Notes: generated from the letters alone by a model not told the origin. Positions 1 through 10,767 are shown, numbered from the stretch's first letter. The stretch: 64,000 bases of DNA from Blastomussa wellsi (GCA_947652115.1 OX393572.1:582501-646500); one strand, 5' to 3'. A program made the numbers and translations.

Positions 1-1377
1 GGGCATGCAGTAGTCGAAAAGATCATACAAGGTGTACACAAAGAGCTACTTCACGCTGGACCTGAGAGTACTCTTTCGGTCCTACGGCAAGAGATCTGGC
101 TCACCAAGGGACGCCGTGAAGTTAAAAGAGTCCTAGGAAAGTGCCTCGTTTGTAAGCGTCAACGCGTTGGTCCATGTTCCCAAAAGATGGCGCCGTTACC
201 ATCGGAGAGGGTGTCATTGTCTCCAGCCTTCACTCACGTTGGCATAGACTTTGCAGGGCCATTATTCATACGAGGGAGTGCCTCCTCAGCGAAAGCTTAC
301 ATCTGTATCTTCACTTGCGCCTCTTCCCGCATGACCCACCTAGAGGTTACCGGTGACTTGTCAACTAATGAATTCTTTCAGGCGTTTATTCGTATGATCA
401 GTAGAAGAGGGCTCTGTAGTACCATTTGGTCCGACAATGCGAAGACGTTCAAGCGTGCTGACCGCAAGATCCAACAGTTGTTCACGCAAGAGTCATCCGT
501 CAATAAGGAATTGTGGGACAAAATAGATCAGGAAGAGCTCCAGGCCAAATTAACCTCCAAGGGAATTAAATGGAAGTTCATCGTCGAACGCTCCCCTTGG
601 CATGGTGGCTGGTGGGAAAGGCTTGTGCGTTCCGTGAAGGAACCTCTTCGCAAGGTCTTGGGCAAAGCGCTGTTATCCTATCAAGAGTTGGTAACCGTCC
701 TTACCAGAATTGAAGCCGTTATTAACTCGAGACCACTCACTACAGTAAGTGATGACATAAGAGATCTAACGCCCATAACACCAGCTCATCTTGCACTTGG
801 AAGATCCCTGTTTAGCTTACCAGACCTTGTAGACGAAGTTTCAGCAAAAGAAAGCACAACGAGGCAGCGGTGCCTGTATCAGCAGAAGCTTATTAACCAT
901 TTCTGGCAACGCTGGCGCGGAGAGTACTTGCAGCAGTTATCCGTCAGACAGAAGTGGGTGAATGAACAACCTGCCCTCAAGATTGGAGATGTAGTGCTGA
1001 TTTCTGAAGACAAGGTGTCGAGAGGAAAGTGGCCGATGGGACGAGTTGACAGATTGCTTCCTGGAAAGGATGGCCTTATTCGTACTGTTACCTTAAAGAC
1101 GAAGAAAGGGCTTCTAAGGAGACCTGTTCAGAGGCTGCATCGTTTGGAAGCAAGCAGTACTCAGTTTGTAAGTGGTGAATTTGGTGACAGTGGTGCTAAC
1201 GGTGGGGAGCCTGCTACTCGAAAGGTCAAGAAAAGGGCAAAGAAGAAGGTGAAGAAGAAACAAGTTACACATGAACCAGTGTCAAGTCTCCAACAGTATT
1301 GGAGAGGTGGGGAGGATGTACGGGCCAGGACCCGCTGTGGACGAGCCTCACGACCCCCTGTGAGACTGGACTTGTAA
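1..1377 (+). mobile_element. BEL/Pao LTR retrotransposon, Pol C-terminal part (integrase)
   Basis: One open frame runs from the first base to the stop at 1375-1377 and is open at the left edge, so the 5' part of the element lies outside the window. In order it shows an integrase zinc-binding region (a His-x4-His pair near 37-54, then Cys-x2-Cys near 148-159), the integrase core with its acidic triad (Asp in VGIDFAGP, Asp in IWSDNAK, Glu in GGWWERLVRSVK), and a C-terminal region of the DUF5641 kind (KIGDVVLI, KWPMGRV). This order is typical of BEL/Pao polyproteins in invertebrates. The tail is a Lys-rich stretch of low complexity. No frameshift or stop is seen in this part, so the copy is fairly young. 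Residues before the integrase (protease, RT, RNase H) cannot be judged. Confidence 0.9.
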
Positions 1378-1401
1378 TGCGACCACCCTACTGGGGACAT
1401 T

Positions 1402-1558
1402 TGTTGTGTTAGTATTATGGGGTGGCATAACATGTGCTTTTCACTCGAAGAATTGTAGTTGTCATGATTCGAAGCGTGTACTAGTTTTCGTCGGACATTA
1501 AAGTGATTGTGAATCATTTCCTGAGAGCAAGTTATTTTGTAGCCTGAACAGAACAACA
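1402..1558 (+). repeat. Putative 3' LTR of the BEL/Pao element
   Basis: It begins 24 bases after the pol stop with TGTTG and ends with CAACA, the usual inverted ends of an LTR. A short purine run (CTGGGGACA) stands just before it. At 157 bp it is short for this class, and the 5' LTR is outside the window, so the right boundary is a guess from the terminal bases alone. Confidence 0.4.
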
Positions 1559-2468
1559 CGAAACTGACATGAAACTGATACGAAACTGACAAACCTAGTC
1601 CTTTAAGCTTTACCTATGTCCAAAAAAAGTTTAATCTGTATCGCATTTTGCGAGAACAGACCGCTCAACTGTAAATAGGTAATTCGATGCGCGCTAAAAA
1701 TGACATTTAAGAAGAAACAAATTTTACCTACCTCGACTGAAAACTTTAATGATCTCGCCTAAACGGTGTGTGGTTTAGCCACCAAAGTATCAAACGAAAG
1801 CTGACTAGTCGATAAGTCTTTGGAACATATCGATCGGATTTGTTTTACTGATTCAACGAAATACAGAATCATTAAGTCGAAGTGTCCGGAAATAGGGGTG
1901 TCCGAGAAATAGGGCAACATACTGTACATGGTATAACATGAAGCAATATCAAAATAAATGTTCTCCAGTTATATATAAATAATTATCACGGTAAGATGAA
2001 ATTCAAAAACTCAGCTTTCATTCAAGTTGTAATTTCATCTTACTGGTACTAGCCTAAATTTTGGAGGAGCTAGGCCAAAAATGATTATCATTTTAATCAA
2101 TTTTGGCTGCCAAAATTTAACATTAATTTTTACATAAAAAAATATTTGTATCATTTCCCTTTCTGTTACATACTAAGTCTTATTACTATCTGCTAAACAC
2201 AAATGTCTGAAGTTTGCCATCAGAAAAAAAACAACAACAACATTGTTGTGTTTTCTTCCAGATGCTTGCCTATCGGGTAGCCTGCGATAATGAGACACTT
2301 AACCAGACCACTTGTACTGGGCTATTGTTATAATCATTATGATGACAATGATCTGATCATGATCATGGTGCTAATGATGCTTCTGCTGATGATGATGATG
2401 ATGACAATGATTAAGATGTATACTCAAGTCTTCATGTTTGTATGCATTATGCAGATATCACTTAATAC
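1559..2468. other. Intergenic, AT-rich, no gene seen
   Basis: No convincing exon was found on either strand. The stretch contains poly-A/T runs and a short GAT microsatellite at about 2383-2406. Further 3' exons of the minus-strand gene at 2469-3173 could lie here but were not recognised. Confidence 0.5.
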
Positions 2469-3173
2469 CATTTGTTTCTTGACAACATCACTGTACACTG
2501 GTTTGTGGTCATATTGAAGAAAGCTTGCATATGAAGGTGAAGGAAGCTCGTCATCTGACTCACTGCTTGACAGGCCTGAATAAAGAAATATTTTAATATT
2601 AAATACTGAAGTCACTGTCAAATATAAAACATCTATACAAGTCCTGCAGATACATTCCTGCCAACTTTTGGGATTATCCACAAGTCTCTCAGATACAGAA
2701 TGAGCGTTCCCAGATCTCCTGTACGAGTCACCAAATCACCCAACTGACACACAGGAAAAATAATGCTTAAAATATGAGATATCACTCTTTATACATTGAC
2801 CGATTTTGGGAGCAATTTTGATATATTTGACACATTTTGGGGGATGAATTGACAGAGCTCTACTTTTAACTCCATTTTGAGGACTGATAAGACGCATTAA
2901 TTGGCAGTCTCCAGGATTTCAATTTTTCTAGGCTGGCATCCCTGAGATTCCATTTTTCATTTTTTTATGTGGAATATAAGAAAGTACAAAATGTGCAGGG
3001 GAGATCTAAAGGAAAGTCTCCAATGTTTGTAGAAAAAAAGCTGAAATTTATGCGATTGAATTCTTCGAAAAATTATATTCGTCTGTTTAATCGGGTTTAA
3101 TTAACTTACTTCTTTCCTTTTTGAAACTCTTGATCCCATCTGGTGTTGGATCGTCACTTTTACGTTTAGGCAT
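2469..3173 (-). CDS. Hypothetical spliced gene, partly resolved (divergent partner of 3640-7286)
   Basis: I do not recognise this gene. A likely first coding exon is 3173-3110: ATG followed by MPKRKSDDPTPDG and a second basic patch, ending at a good GTAAGT donor, which suggests a nuclear protein. Two further exon-like blocks follow on the same strand. Block 2743 to about 2666 or 2654 has acceptor TGTGTCAG and reads LGDLVTRTGDLGTL, with a hydrophobic run after it. Block 2575-2469 has acceptor TTATTCAG and donor ATG/GTATTA and reads SSSESDDELPSPSYASF. The phases of these blocks do not join directly. A 20-nt microexon near 2867-2886 would join the first two in frame, but that is speculative. The 3' end is not found. 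Confidence 0.4.
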
Positions 3174-3639
3174 CGTCAAGACTTACTTGATGCAATCAAC
3201 ATTCTTTGATGATCCACTCAGGTTGGCAAAAGTAAAAGACAGTGCGCGCGCGAAGCCGGAAGCGATTTGTGTCACTTTCACTTGGCTCCAACAATCTTTT
3301 CAGACAAACCAAGCACAATATAAAAATACTAGATCCAAACGAAAGGTGGAAGACATCTTCTGGAGGGGTGCTGCGGCATTCTCTGCATGCCTTGTTCAAC
3401 GTTAAACTTAAACTGGAGAAATGCTTCTTGGCAAATTCGGAATCCGGCTAAGAACCCTAAGAACCGCCGGCCATTTTTTCAGAAAACGCTTGCGGTGAAC
3501 TGTATATGAGGATAATCATCTACTGCTTTATATACGTTACAATGAAATATCCATGTTTAGCGGCCATAGTGCATCATGGTTTGTGTTGTTTCTCAAACGT
3601 TAGAAAACATGTTCAACGAATCTAAAAAATCTGCTCAAG
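3174..3639. promoter_or_regulatory. Shared upstream region of a divergent gene pair
   Basis: The two inferred start codons (3173 on minus, 3640 on plus) are 466 bp apart and point away from each other, a typical bidirectional promoter layout. A short GCGCGCG patch lies near 3243. An upstream ATG at 3610 opens a 20-codon reading frame that overlaps the plus-strand start out of frame. No TATA box is obvious. 5' UTR ends cannot be set from sequence alone. Confidence 0.4.
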
Positions 3640-6600
3640 ATGGAAGTCGAATTTTCTTTGGATCTAGTTAACTCTTGCAACTTTGCGAGAAAGCGACAGG
3701 CAGCTGTGGAAACTTGTGCAGATATACAATCGAAGGTAACGATCGAAACATGTGTATAAACTTCGATTCTTAATTAGTTTAATTTAAATCTCAAAAGAGT
3801 CGAGAAAGATCTTTCATGGATTTCCGTCAGCTGTTTTCCTACTTCAGTACAAAAATATTATTACTTATGGCTTTATAATCATAGGTCCCATAAATCAATG
3901 TATTCAAAAGGTCGCGAGACTCACGATCTCGCTTTCATTCATACAAAATATTAAAAAAAATCGACGTTTATTTTCACAGTCCAGGCGTAGTCAATCGATA
4001 GAAATCGATATCGGAAATCAATCGATACACTCGATAGCAATCACCGATTGCTGTCGATGGATATTGGTAATCGATAACAATCGAACTCACAGAAAAAATT
4101 ACTGATTTGTTATCGATTGGCAAAAATCTATAACAATTGATAATAATTATAGATAACAATCGATAATCCAAAAGAGTATTTGTTTCAAACATATTACTGA
4201 AGACTGGTGTTGCTATCTAATAAACAATTTATTGTTTTCATCTTCTAGTCAATCCCAGTTGGTTTTCTGGCGTTTTGAAATATATGTCCACTCATTCCAG
4301 CATTATCTACTACTTCCTGCATGTCTTATGTGACAATCTTGGGTAGTCAATCGTTCAGCTCAATGCGATATAATTATGCATGGACATTAGAGCCCTCCAG
4401 ATGCTGCGAATCTTTTAGCATCTGGTACTGTAACTTGCAAACGACAAAAATCGTTTCTGATAACAATCGATAGTAATCGATAACATTTGATAAATCAATT
4501 GTTGTCGATTTCTATCGGAAATGGATATCAAACAAACTCACGACTTTATTTCTTTATCGATTGGTATTGGAAATCGATATCTATCTTCGATTGTTATCAG
4601 TTGACATCAATTATGGGTTTATCGATTGACTACGCCTGGTACAGTGCATTTAGACGGCATAGCAATTTGTTTCGTTTTACTCTTTTCCACCCTTGGTTTG
4701 TAATAGTAAATTAATTTGTCTCTTTAACCTTCAGAAACGTCCTTGTCTTGAAGATTCCTCTTGGCATACAGAACATACTTCTAATCTAGAATCAAAGAAC
4801 AGATTATCAAGTTGTACACAGCCCATGGCCATAGCAAATCAACTACATGAGTGGGAGCTCACATCAGACTGTCACAGGTATCCTGCTAAATATGGCCACA
4901 TGGATATTAACTGTAACCTGGTGTATCATGTGAATAACACTCCAGAAATACATGTAGGAAAAATTTCATATGAATCAGCACTGACAGGAAGTAAATCAGA
5001 GCTTCATCAACAGAACTTAACGGTAAGTAAATTTTTTATTGAGGATGGTGTGGAGGGGCTTGGGGTGCTTACCATTTAGCCAAAAAATCTGGAAATTTTG
5101 GTTTGAAGTCAAATGGAAACCTAAGGCAATTTTCCAGAAAATCCATTCAGAAATTGTGGACAACCTCCAGAGGTGGTCCTCTTTTTCAGTTCGGAACGCA
5201 ATGTTGGAAATTTTCTTACCATTTTTCCAGGCCCTGTTTAAAGGAACGAGCGGAACGGAACATCTTGTAGGTAGATGGAAAGCACAAATCTCTTCCAGCT
5301 GGTCTCTAAATTCGGAAGATCGCTTACCATTATGAAACGGCCTCACCAACCGGATTATTCCTACAAATGGTAAGCACCCCGGCTTTCTTGCAGATTTTAA
5401 TTATCTACCAACTGAGTTAGTTACAGTTAAGTTGACGATCAACTGGAAGTTAATAAAAGAGATGAAGATATCATAATCGATCAAAAACTTCTAATGTTTC
5501 AGGTCTCGAGGGCATCTTGAAAGGACGATAACAGAAATGGCATTTGCAAGCTAGTCGCTCCTAATATACTCAAACTGGAGTCTCAAGAGACTCTATCTGC
5601 TAACACAAGATGTGTTAAATATGCATACTTACACTGAACTTCCAAAGGAAAATGTATTCTTTCAATCTCTCCAAAATATTGAATTACTAAAAGGTCATAG
5701 CAGAGCTCCGGCGGCCCGAAGGGCTGTAGAGCTGAGCCCCATACCCCTCCCATACCAATAGAAATAGGAGAACCAAGCACACATACAAAGTACAAACAGG
5801 AGAACCAGGCCTTTCATTTCTCATGGTCAACATGGCAAGCAGCATGACTCGTGGGCGCTTGCAAAATACATCTGTACTACGTCACCCCAAATATCAATAT
5901 GGTGGCCATAGTCCAGAGAGTTTGGCCTGGTTAACATTTTTAAAGATTATTATGAGCTTACGTCTATACCATGTTATAGTCAATTGAAAGCTGTCAAAAG
6001 GTCTCTGTTAACCAGTACCACATAGCCAGATTGTGGCTCAGATTTAGAACTCATCGAGTTAATGTGTTTTTTTGAAGTTGACCGCTGACCTGGTATTGTT
6101 TTTTCATTGATGGCGGGCAGCATTTTTTAATTTTTTATGATCATTCTCAGCGGAAATTCAGTTGATGTTTAAATTATTTTTATTTATTTCAGCTGTGGAA
6201 CTTTTCTTGAGTAGTTGCGTACGCTAGTACTTTTAATGAACGCAATTTGCGCTCGCAATTTCAGAAATTATTAAGAACCAGCAAAAATACAGAGCTCCGC
6301 GTTTAGACTTGGCTCTGACTTTTAGCTTATGGTTACCAGTAAAGAGGATATGTTAAGGTTAAAGGTATCAATCTTTGCAGATTCCAACACTACTGGTGCA
6401 AGGTGATTCATCTTCAGCCTGCTGCATTCGCTGCTTGCGAGGTGAATCGGTGAGTTACCGTAGTGTAGAAATTATACACTGTCAAAAAAAACCGTCTTGC
6501 TCAAAATCGCTACCGAAGGACGTAGTCTAGATCTCTATCATGCTGTGGTCACAAACATATTGATATATGCCTGCAATGTGTGAAAAAGCCAGCAGCTAAG

Positions 6601-7286
6601 TAGCTCCCTGTGCACATGCTAGTATGATAGGCCTGCAATGTCTCCAAAGGACTGCAGCATCATACCTTTATTCACCCTTGGGTTGATGAGGCTTGTTAGG
6701 CCTGCAATGTGTCCAAAGGAGAACAGCTACATATCACTTTGTACACATTGCATTCGTATGATACTAGAATGATAGCCCTGCAATGTGAGCAAAGGACTTC
6801 AGCTTCATATGGATGCCCATCTCTTTATGCATAATGTATTTCAATAATATTAGAAAGAAATTATGTACATCACAGATGGAAGTTATTTCAGGGATTTTAG
6901 CAATCTGTGCATGTTATGTTAAATGAACGCTGTCAGGAGCACCACTTCCAAAATATCTTTGCAACTTCAGTACACCATTATGTCATTTCCATATCCACCA
7001 GGAGTTTTCGATAAAAAATTGAAAGCAAACAGCGAAGCAATAAGTACAGCCCCCCTCCACATCTGTCAACAATTTACTTGATATCGTCTTGACATTCAAG
7101 CTGCATTTGTACATTAACAAATTAAAGAACTTAGTCAATTTTAGTGTCATGTTACCAATTGACAGTGCCCCTTTAAGTTCAGTGGTAACTGTGATTATCC
7201 TCAAGGAGGATGGCTTGATTTTTTTAAAAAATAACTTAGTGTGTATTACTTTTCCACAGGGGCATATAAACCATCTGTCAAGTTGA
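3640..7286 (+). CDS. Small Cys-motif protein of unknown function, complete, 4 exons
   Basis: Four exons join in one frame with consensus splice sites: 3640-3735, 4735-5022, 6381-6449 and 7260-7286, encoding 159 residues. All three introns are phase 0. Exon 1 starts MEVEFSLDLVNSC and has a basic FARKRQ patch. Exon 2 opens with KKRPCLED across the junction, which resembles a nuclear localisation signal, and is otherwise polar. Exon 3 carries a Cys cluster, SACCIRCLRGES, and exon 4 completes the protein as GHINHLSS and stop. The CC-x2-C pattern followed by GHINH might bind a metal. There is no signal peptide or membrane segment. I cannot name the family; the short C-terminal Cys/His block looks like the conserved part. 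Intron 1 contains an inverted-repeat element (3981-4640) and intron 2 a MITE (5062-5380). Confidence 0.72.
3981..4640. mobile_element. Inverted-repeat element packed with ATCGAT motifs (non-autonomous DNA transposon)
   Basis: The ends are inverted copies: CCAGGCGTAGTCAATCGATA on the left and TATCGATTGACTACGCCTGG on the right. The inside is a run of degenerate AATCGATA / ATAACAATCGAT motifs. ACAGT flanks both sides and may be the target duplication. It has no coding capacity and sits in intron 1 of the 159-residue gene. Confidence 0.75.
5062..5380. mobile_element. MITE with 16-bp inverted ends and 5-bp target duplication
   Basis: The left end GGGGTGCTTACCATTT and right end AAATGGTAAGCACCCC are perfect inverted copies, 319 bp apart end to end. 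GGCTT stands directly outside both ends, a likely 5-bp target-site duplication. The reading frames inside it are chance frames, not genes. It lies in intron 2 of the 159-residue gene, just after the exon-2 donor. Confidence 0.85.
6565..6805 (+). repeat. Degenerate tandem repeat, about 4 units of 60-75 bp
   Basis: The core CCTGCAATGTGTCCAAAGGA recurs with changes near 6570, 6632, 6700 and 6777, often after GATAG and before CAGC. It lies in intron 3 of the 159-residue gene. Confidence 0.6.
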
Positions 7287-8836
7287 CGCAGGGTTGCTTT
7301 CCACTTACGAGTGTCACATAAAATACTTATTTTTAAGAGTTAGTAGATATTTTACTGACGTAGACACCTCATGTTACACATGTGGAAAATTGAAAATTTG
7401 AATGTGTGTTTTCACTCATCAACTTTTTCAATTTACATGCCTGCTATTTTATGATATTTTTATTGACTTACGTTTTTGAGTTGTACCAAAGAAATCTTTT
7501 GTAAGGGTGAGTTTGTGTGTCATGCATACCAGTTGTAGTGGAATCATCAGTAACCATCCCAGGGCTTCCCCCATAACATCCTGGGATCACCCAGGGGACA
7601 TATGCAAGCATGGCGTGACATTTGTTGAATTCTGTTGCAAATTTCTAGCCCAGAAGAGAGGGATTGTATCACTTTTGCAATTTTCTATATTCAATTGAGT
7701 TTGACGACAGAATGGGTAATTTATTACTAATATTTAACAATTAGACTACGAGCCCTCCTTTTCTATGAGCGAATTGTCAACGAGGCGCAGAAACTCTAAA
7801 GGGTTACATTCCAAAAGCTACAATTTTAATAATTTTCGAGCCAAAAATCATCAAAAATCTTGCATTCAACGAGCAACGCGCGCAAAAAATTGGTCCTGGA
7901 GGGGCCGGTTTCTCGAAAGCCGTGGAAACTTTTCGGGCCCGTAAAGCCATTGAGTCATCTGTATTCAAATAACAGAGAGGTGTATAGGCCTGAAACTTTG
8001 TCTGAAGGGAGCCACTGTTCATATCAAGAACATGTGAATAAAACAGTTCTGTATGATCATAAGTTTTGAGATTTTGCTATGGCTTTCCGGGTGCGAAAAC
8101 TTTTCGGGACCTTCGAGAATCCGGCCCCAGGGCCAGAGTCAGTGTTCTTGGTGCTGGGTGTTTATTGAATTATGTTGCAAATTTCTAGCCCAGAATAGAG
8201 GGACTGTATCACTTGCAATTTTTTATATTCATGTGAGTTGGATGACAGAATGGGTAATTTATTACACCAAAAAATACACTGAACCGTACCAGGCTTTACC
8301 AAAAACCTTACAACAAACTGTATAAATTAGTGACAATACTGAGAACGATATTTCAAAGCACTTTTTTGCGATTCAGAGGTCTAGCTATGGAAAGAGCGCC
8401 TTTATTTTCACTGTAGGGCAAACAGAATTTGATATCCTAATTAAGACCCAAACCCGGAAAATGACACCCTATTCAAGGAAAAAACCGAAAACTAAGAAAG
8501 GTATGAACGGGTCAACCTCGTAACATCAATACTCAACGGATGGTTTTAAACACACCGTTTCTTTTTCGTTTAGCTTGCCATTTACGCACTGCAATTTTAG
8601 ACGATACAGTTTGGGTACCCAATCCAAGGATCACATCAAGAACAATGCCAAAGTAAAAGGGATAAAAATGATACCCCATTTCAGGACCGCAGGGAAACCG
8701 CAAAAACCATTCCCCATCCCGCGGCACTATATATAGCCCATATATGGGTGTATTCCCACCCCGGGAAAAAGAGTATTTACCTCACAGCATATCTTTGTGA
8801 GTGTGCCAACATAATGTTTTCAGCAGCAGTCTCTTG
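7287..8836. repeat. Gene-poor spacer with a 110-bp direct repeat and a copy of the array's 3' flank
   Basis: About 110 bp at 7623-7735 (GTTGCAAATTTCTAGCCCAG onward) is repeated in direct orientation at 8175-8265. Between them are inverted GGGCCGG...CCGGCCCC pieces around 7900-8130, each with an AAACTTTTCGGG core. From 8524 to 8836 the sequence matches 17371-17580 plus 19168-19270, the 3' flank of array copy D. No gene is seen. Confidence 0.6.
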
Positions 8837-9997
8837 TCATTGAAATTCTTGGATTGTTTTATTATAAGCAGCCAGGCTTTTTCGGTCGGCTTCCATCTTA
8901 GTTTCCCAGTCATGACTGAGGTCATGTAATCGTTTAGCCACGGCAAACTGGATGTCTGGCTTGATGGCATATCTTTTACTCTGAGACTTGTAAGCATTCG
9001 CTACAAGCACGTTAAACACGGCTTGATCAAATCGATGGCAACCCAAATTATACTGAGCAATTGCTGAAAGCGTCGGACAATGAAGTTGGCTCCCTAACGG
9101 GGCAATACAGCTTTTCTCCAACGAACAAAATACAGCCCATTTCATGATGTCTCTTTGGACTTCCCGTGTATTTATAATCATCATTGCACACGCTTGTTGC
9201 ATAATTGCATTGTGATGAATCAGTGGAAAATATTCCAGCATATCCGAGTGTGTGGCTGCTAAAATTGAATTCGCTCCAGGTTGAACAATGAACAAGAAAC
9301 CACTTTTTTCCTTCGCCATTTGTTCAATTGCCGGTATAAAGTTTCCATGGAGTTCTATTGAAGCATCTAACCACATAACAGCTCCGAATTCCATGAGCAT
9401 TTCTTGAATAATGAGAACTTTCCAAGCGAACGTGTATAATTCAGATACATGCTGAGGGAATCGGGCAAAGTCAAACTTTCTGTAGTCAATGAAATTATTA
9501 CTCTTCAATATTTCAATTTGTTGATTCTCTAATCCAAGGTCAAAATACACCAGTTTTACGTCGGGGAAGAAACGAGGAATCACTCTCAAGTGAATTAAAG
9601 ATTCTTCAAAATGGTTGCTGGAGGCTGCTGTGATGGGTACAACACGTGGAACTGAATCATACGATTTCATGTCCACGGGTTTACTCCGGAATGTTTGCGT
9701 GTTTAGAATCTTCACTGCTGTATAAAAGGTTGTTTTGTCGAAGTTGAATTCTTTTCCAACGATGACTGATGAATTCCGCGAGTACTGTTGGTAACGAAAT
9801 ATATGTGCATCGGAATGTCGTAGCGACAACGAAAAGTTTTCATCCTTGAAATACAAAATGTATAAAGCGATAACAAAAAGTAACGCGATGAATAGACAGA
9901 ATCGACATTTATCCTTGAAACTCATCGAGCCACATGAAATGAGTCGTACTGTTTTTGAAACTCGTTTTTCAATCCCGGACACTCCGAACAGACACAT
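8837..9997 (-). CDS. DUF1647-type membrane protein, array copy A
   Basis: An intronless frame of 386 residues. An uncleaved type II anchor spans about residues 33-50 (FCLFIALLFVIALYILYF), placing a short basic N-terminus in the cytosol and the rest in the ER/Golgi lumen. Conserved stretches are AASSNHF (about 124-130), VYFDLGL (150-156), GAVMWLDAS (205-213) and GCHRFDQ (319-325). These match the glycosyltransferase-like DUF1647 family of nematodes and other invertebrates, whose chemistry is not established. Several Cys residues sit in the last third (CSLEKSC, LHCPTL), suggesting disulfides. Another Met at residue 25 (MSFKDKC) could be the real start, since the first 24 residues vary between copies. 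Its last ~40 residues match copy D and differ from B and C. Confidence 0.85.
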   Translation of the reverse strand: MCLFGVSGIEKRVSKTVRLISCGSMSFKDKCRFCLFIALLFVIALYILYFKDENFSLSLRHSDAHIFRYQQYSRNSSVIVGKEFNFDKTTFYTAVKILNTQTFRSKPVDMKSYDSVPRVVPITAASSNHFEESLIHLRVIPRFFPDVKLVYFDLGLENQQIEILKSNNFIDYRKFDFARFPQHVSELYTFAWKVLIIQEMLMEFGAVMWLDASIELHGNFIPAIEQMAKEKSGFLFIVQPGANSILAATHSDMLEYFPLIHHNAIMQQACAMMIINTREVQRDIMKWAVFCSLEKSCIAPLGSQLHCPTLSAIAQYNLGCHRFDQAVFNVLVANAYKSQSKRYAIKPDIQFAVAKRLHDLSHDWETKMEADRKSLAAYNKTIQEFQ

Positions 9998-10099
9998 TAC
10001 TGCAGCGAGGTCGTGAAACTCAGGAATAAGACAAATTTAACAGAAATTATTTATTCACCTCTGAACCTTTGCTTGTGTTTAAAGCCTTTCTTAACAATA

Positions 10100-10258
10100 T
10101 ACCAATTCCGATATATTAATATTCTAACATGTCACCTAGGCTTGGGGGAATAAAACAAAAGATTTTTCATCGAGGCTTAAGGATGAATAAATAATTCCTT
10201 TTGTTTTATTCCCCTAAGCCTCGGCGCCATGTTAGAATTTTAATATATCGGAATTGGT
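10100..10258. mobile_element. Palindromic MITE (copy 1 of 3)
   Basis: The left arm begins ACCAATTCCGATATATTAAT and the right arm is its imperfect reverse complement ending CGGAATTGGT. Arms are about 60 bp, with GGAATAAAACAAAAG near the centre. Further copies are at 13111-13269 and 20541-20698 in the same place relative to the array genes. Confidence 0.8.
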
Positions 10259-10271
10259 CTATTCTGGGTTT

Positions 10272-10558
10272 ATAATTTGGTTTTATCAACTGGGTTGATA
10301 ATGTCAATTGGCCACCGTAAAGAGATTCAATTGCTGACGTTTCGAGCGTTAGCCCTTCGTCGGAGCGAATCAAGGAATTGTGGGTCGTGTGTTTTTTATA
10401 TACAGAAAGAAGGAGCTTCGCTATTGGCTGGTGCCTGCTAACGGGAAAACAACGGAATTCGTCGCTCCAACAAAGGGCTAACGCTCGAAACGTCAGCAAT
10501 TGAATCTCTTTACGGTGGCCAATTGACATTATCAACCCAGTTGATAAAACCAAATTAT
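10272..10558. mobile_element. Fold-back element with TTTCGAGCGTTAGCCC arms (copy 1)
   Basis: Two arms of about 95 bp face each other. The left runs from ATAATTTGGTTTTATCAACT to GCCCTTCGTCGGAGCG; the right is the inverse and ends AAACCAAATTAT. The loop is about 85 bp. The same arms recur at 13283-13569, 20712-20982, 44825-44980 (one arm) and 47814-48538 (both arms, larger loop). There is no coding capacity. Confidence 0.8.
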
Positions 10559-10578
10559 ATTGTTATTCTTCCCATCGA

Positions 10579-10613
<35 letters not shown>

Positions 10614-10627
10614 CTATTCTTGGTTTA

Positions 10628-10767
10628 CCTCGGTGTAAAAACCTGTGACTTATTTCTTTGTTTTCGAACTGTTGTTTTTCTGTCCTGTATTGTTTCGAGA
10701 TTCTTTGTTGTCTTGTTCTTTCTTTGTTTTACGTCACTCGCTAGTTTCACAGGTTTTCACACCGAGG
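10628..10767. repeat. Hairpin element with 22-bp arms (copy 1 of 3)
   Basis: CCTCGGTGTAAAAACCTGTG on the left pairs with CACAGGTTTTCACACCGAGG on the right, with one mismatch in the arm. The centre is pyrimidine-rich. Copies are at 13639-13778 and 21052-21191. Confidence 0.7.

Noticed and set aside
1161..1592. 143-codon minus-strand frame antisense to the BEL/Pao Pol end
   Set aside because: It is a shadow of the Lys-rich Pol tail and LTR, with no coding character of its own.
5017..5349. 110-codon minus and 98-codon plus frames near 5.2 kb
   Set aside because: Both fall inside the MITE at 5062-5380.
10206..10553. 115-codon minus-strand frame repeated at 13217-13564
   Set aside because: It lies within the palindrome and fold-back arms; no family features, and it is disrupted in the third spacer.
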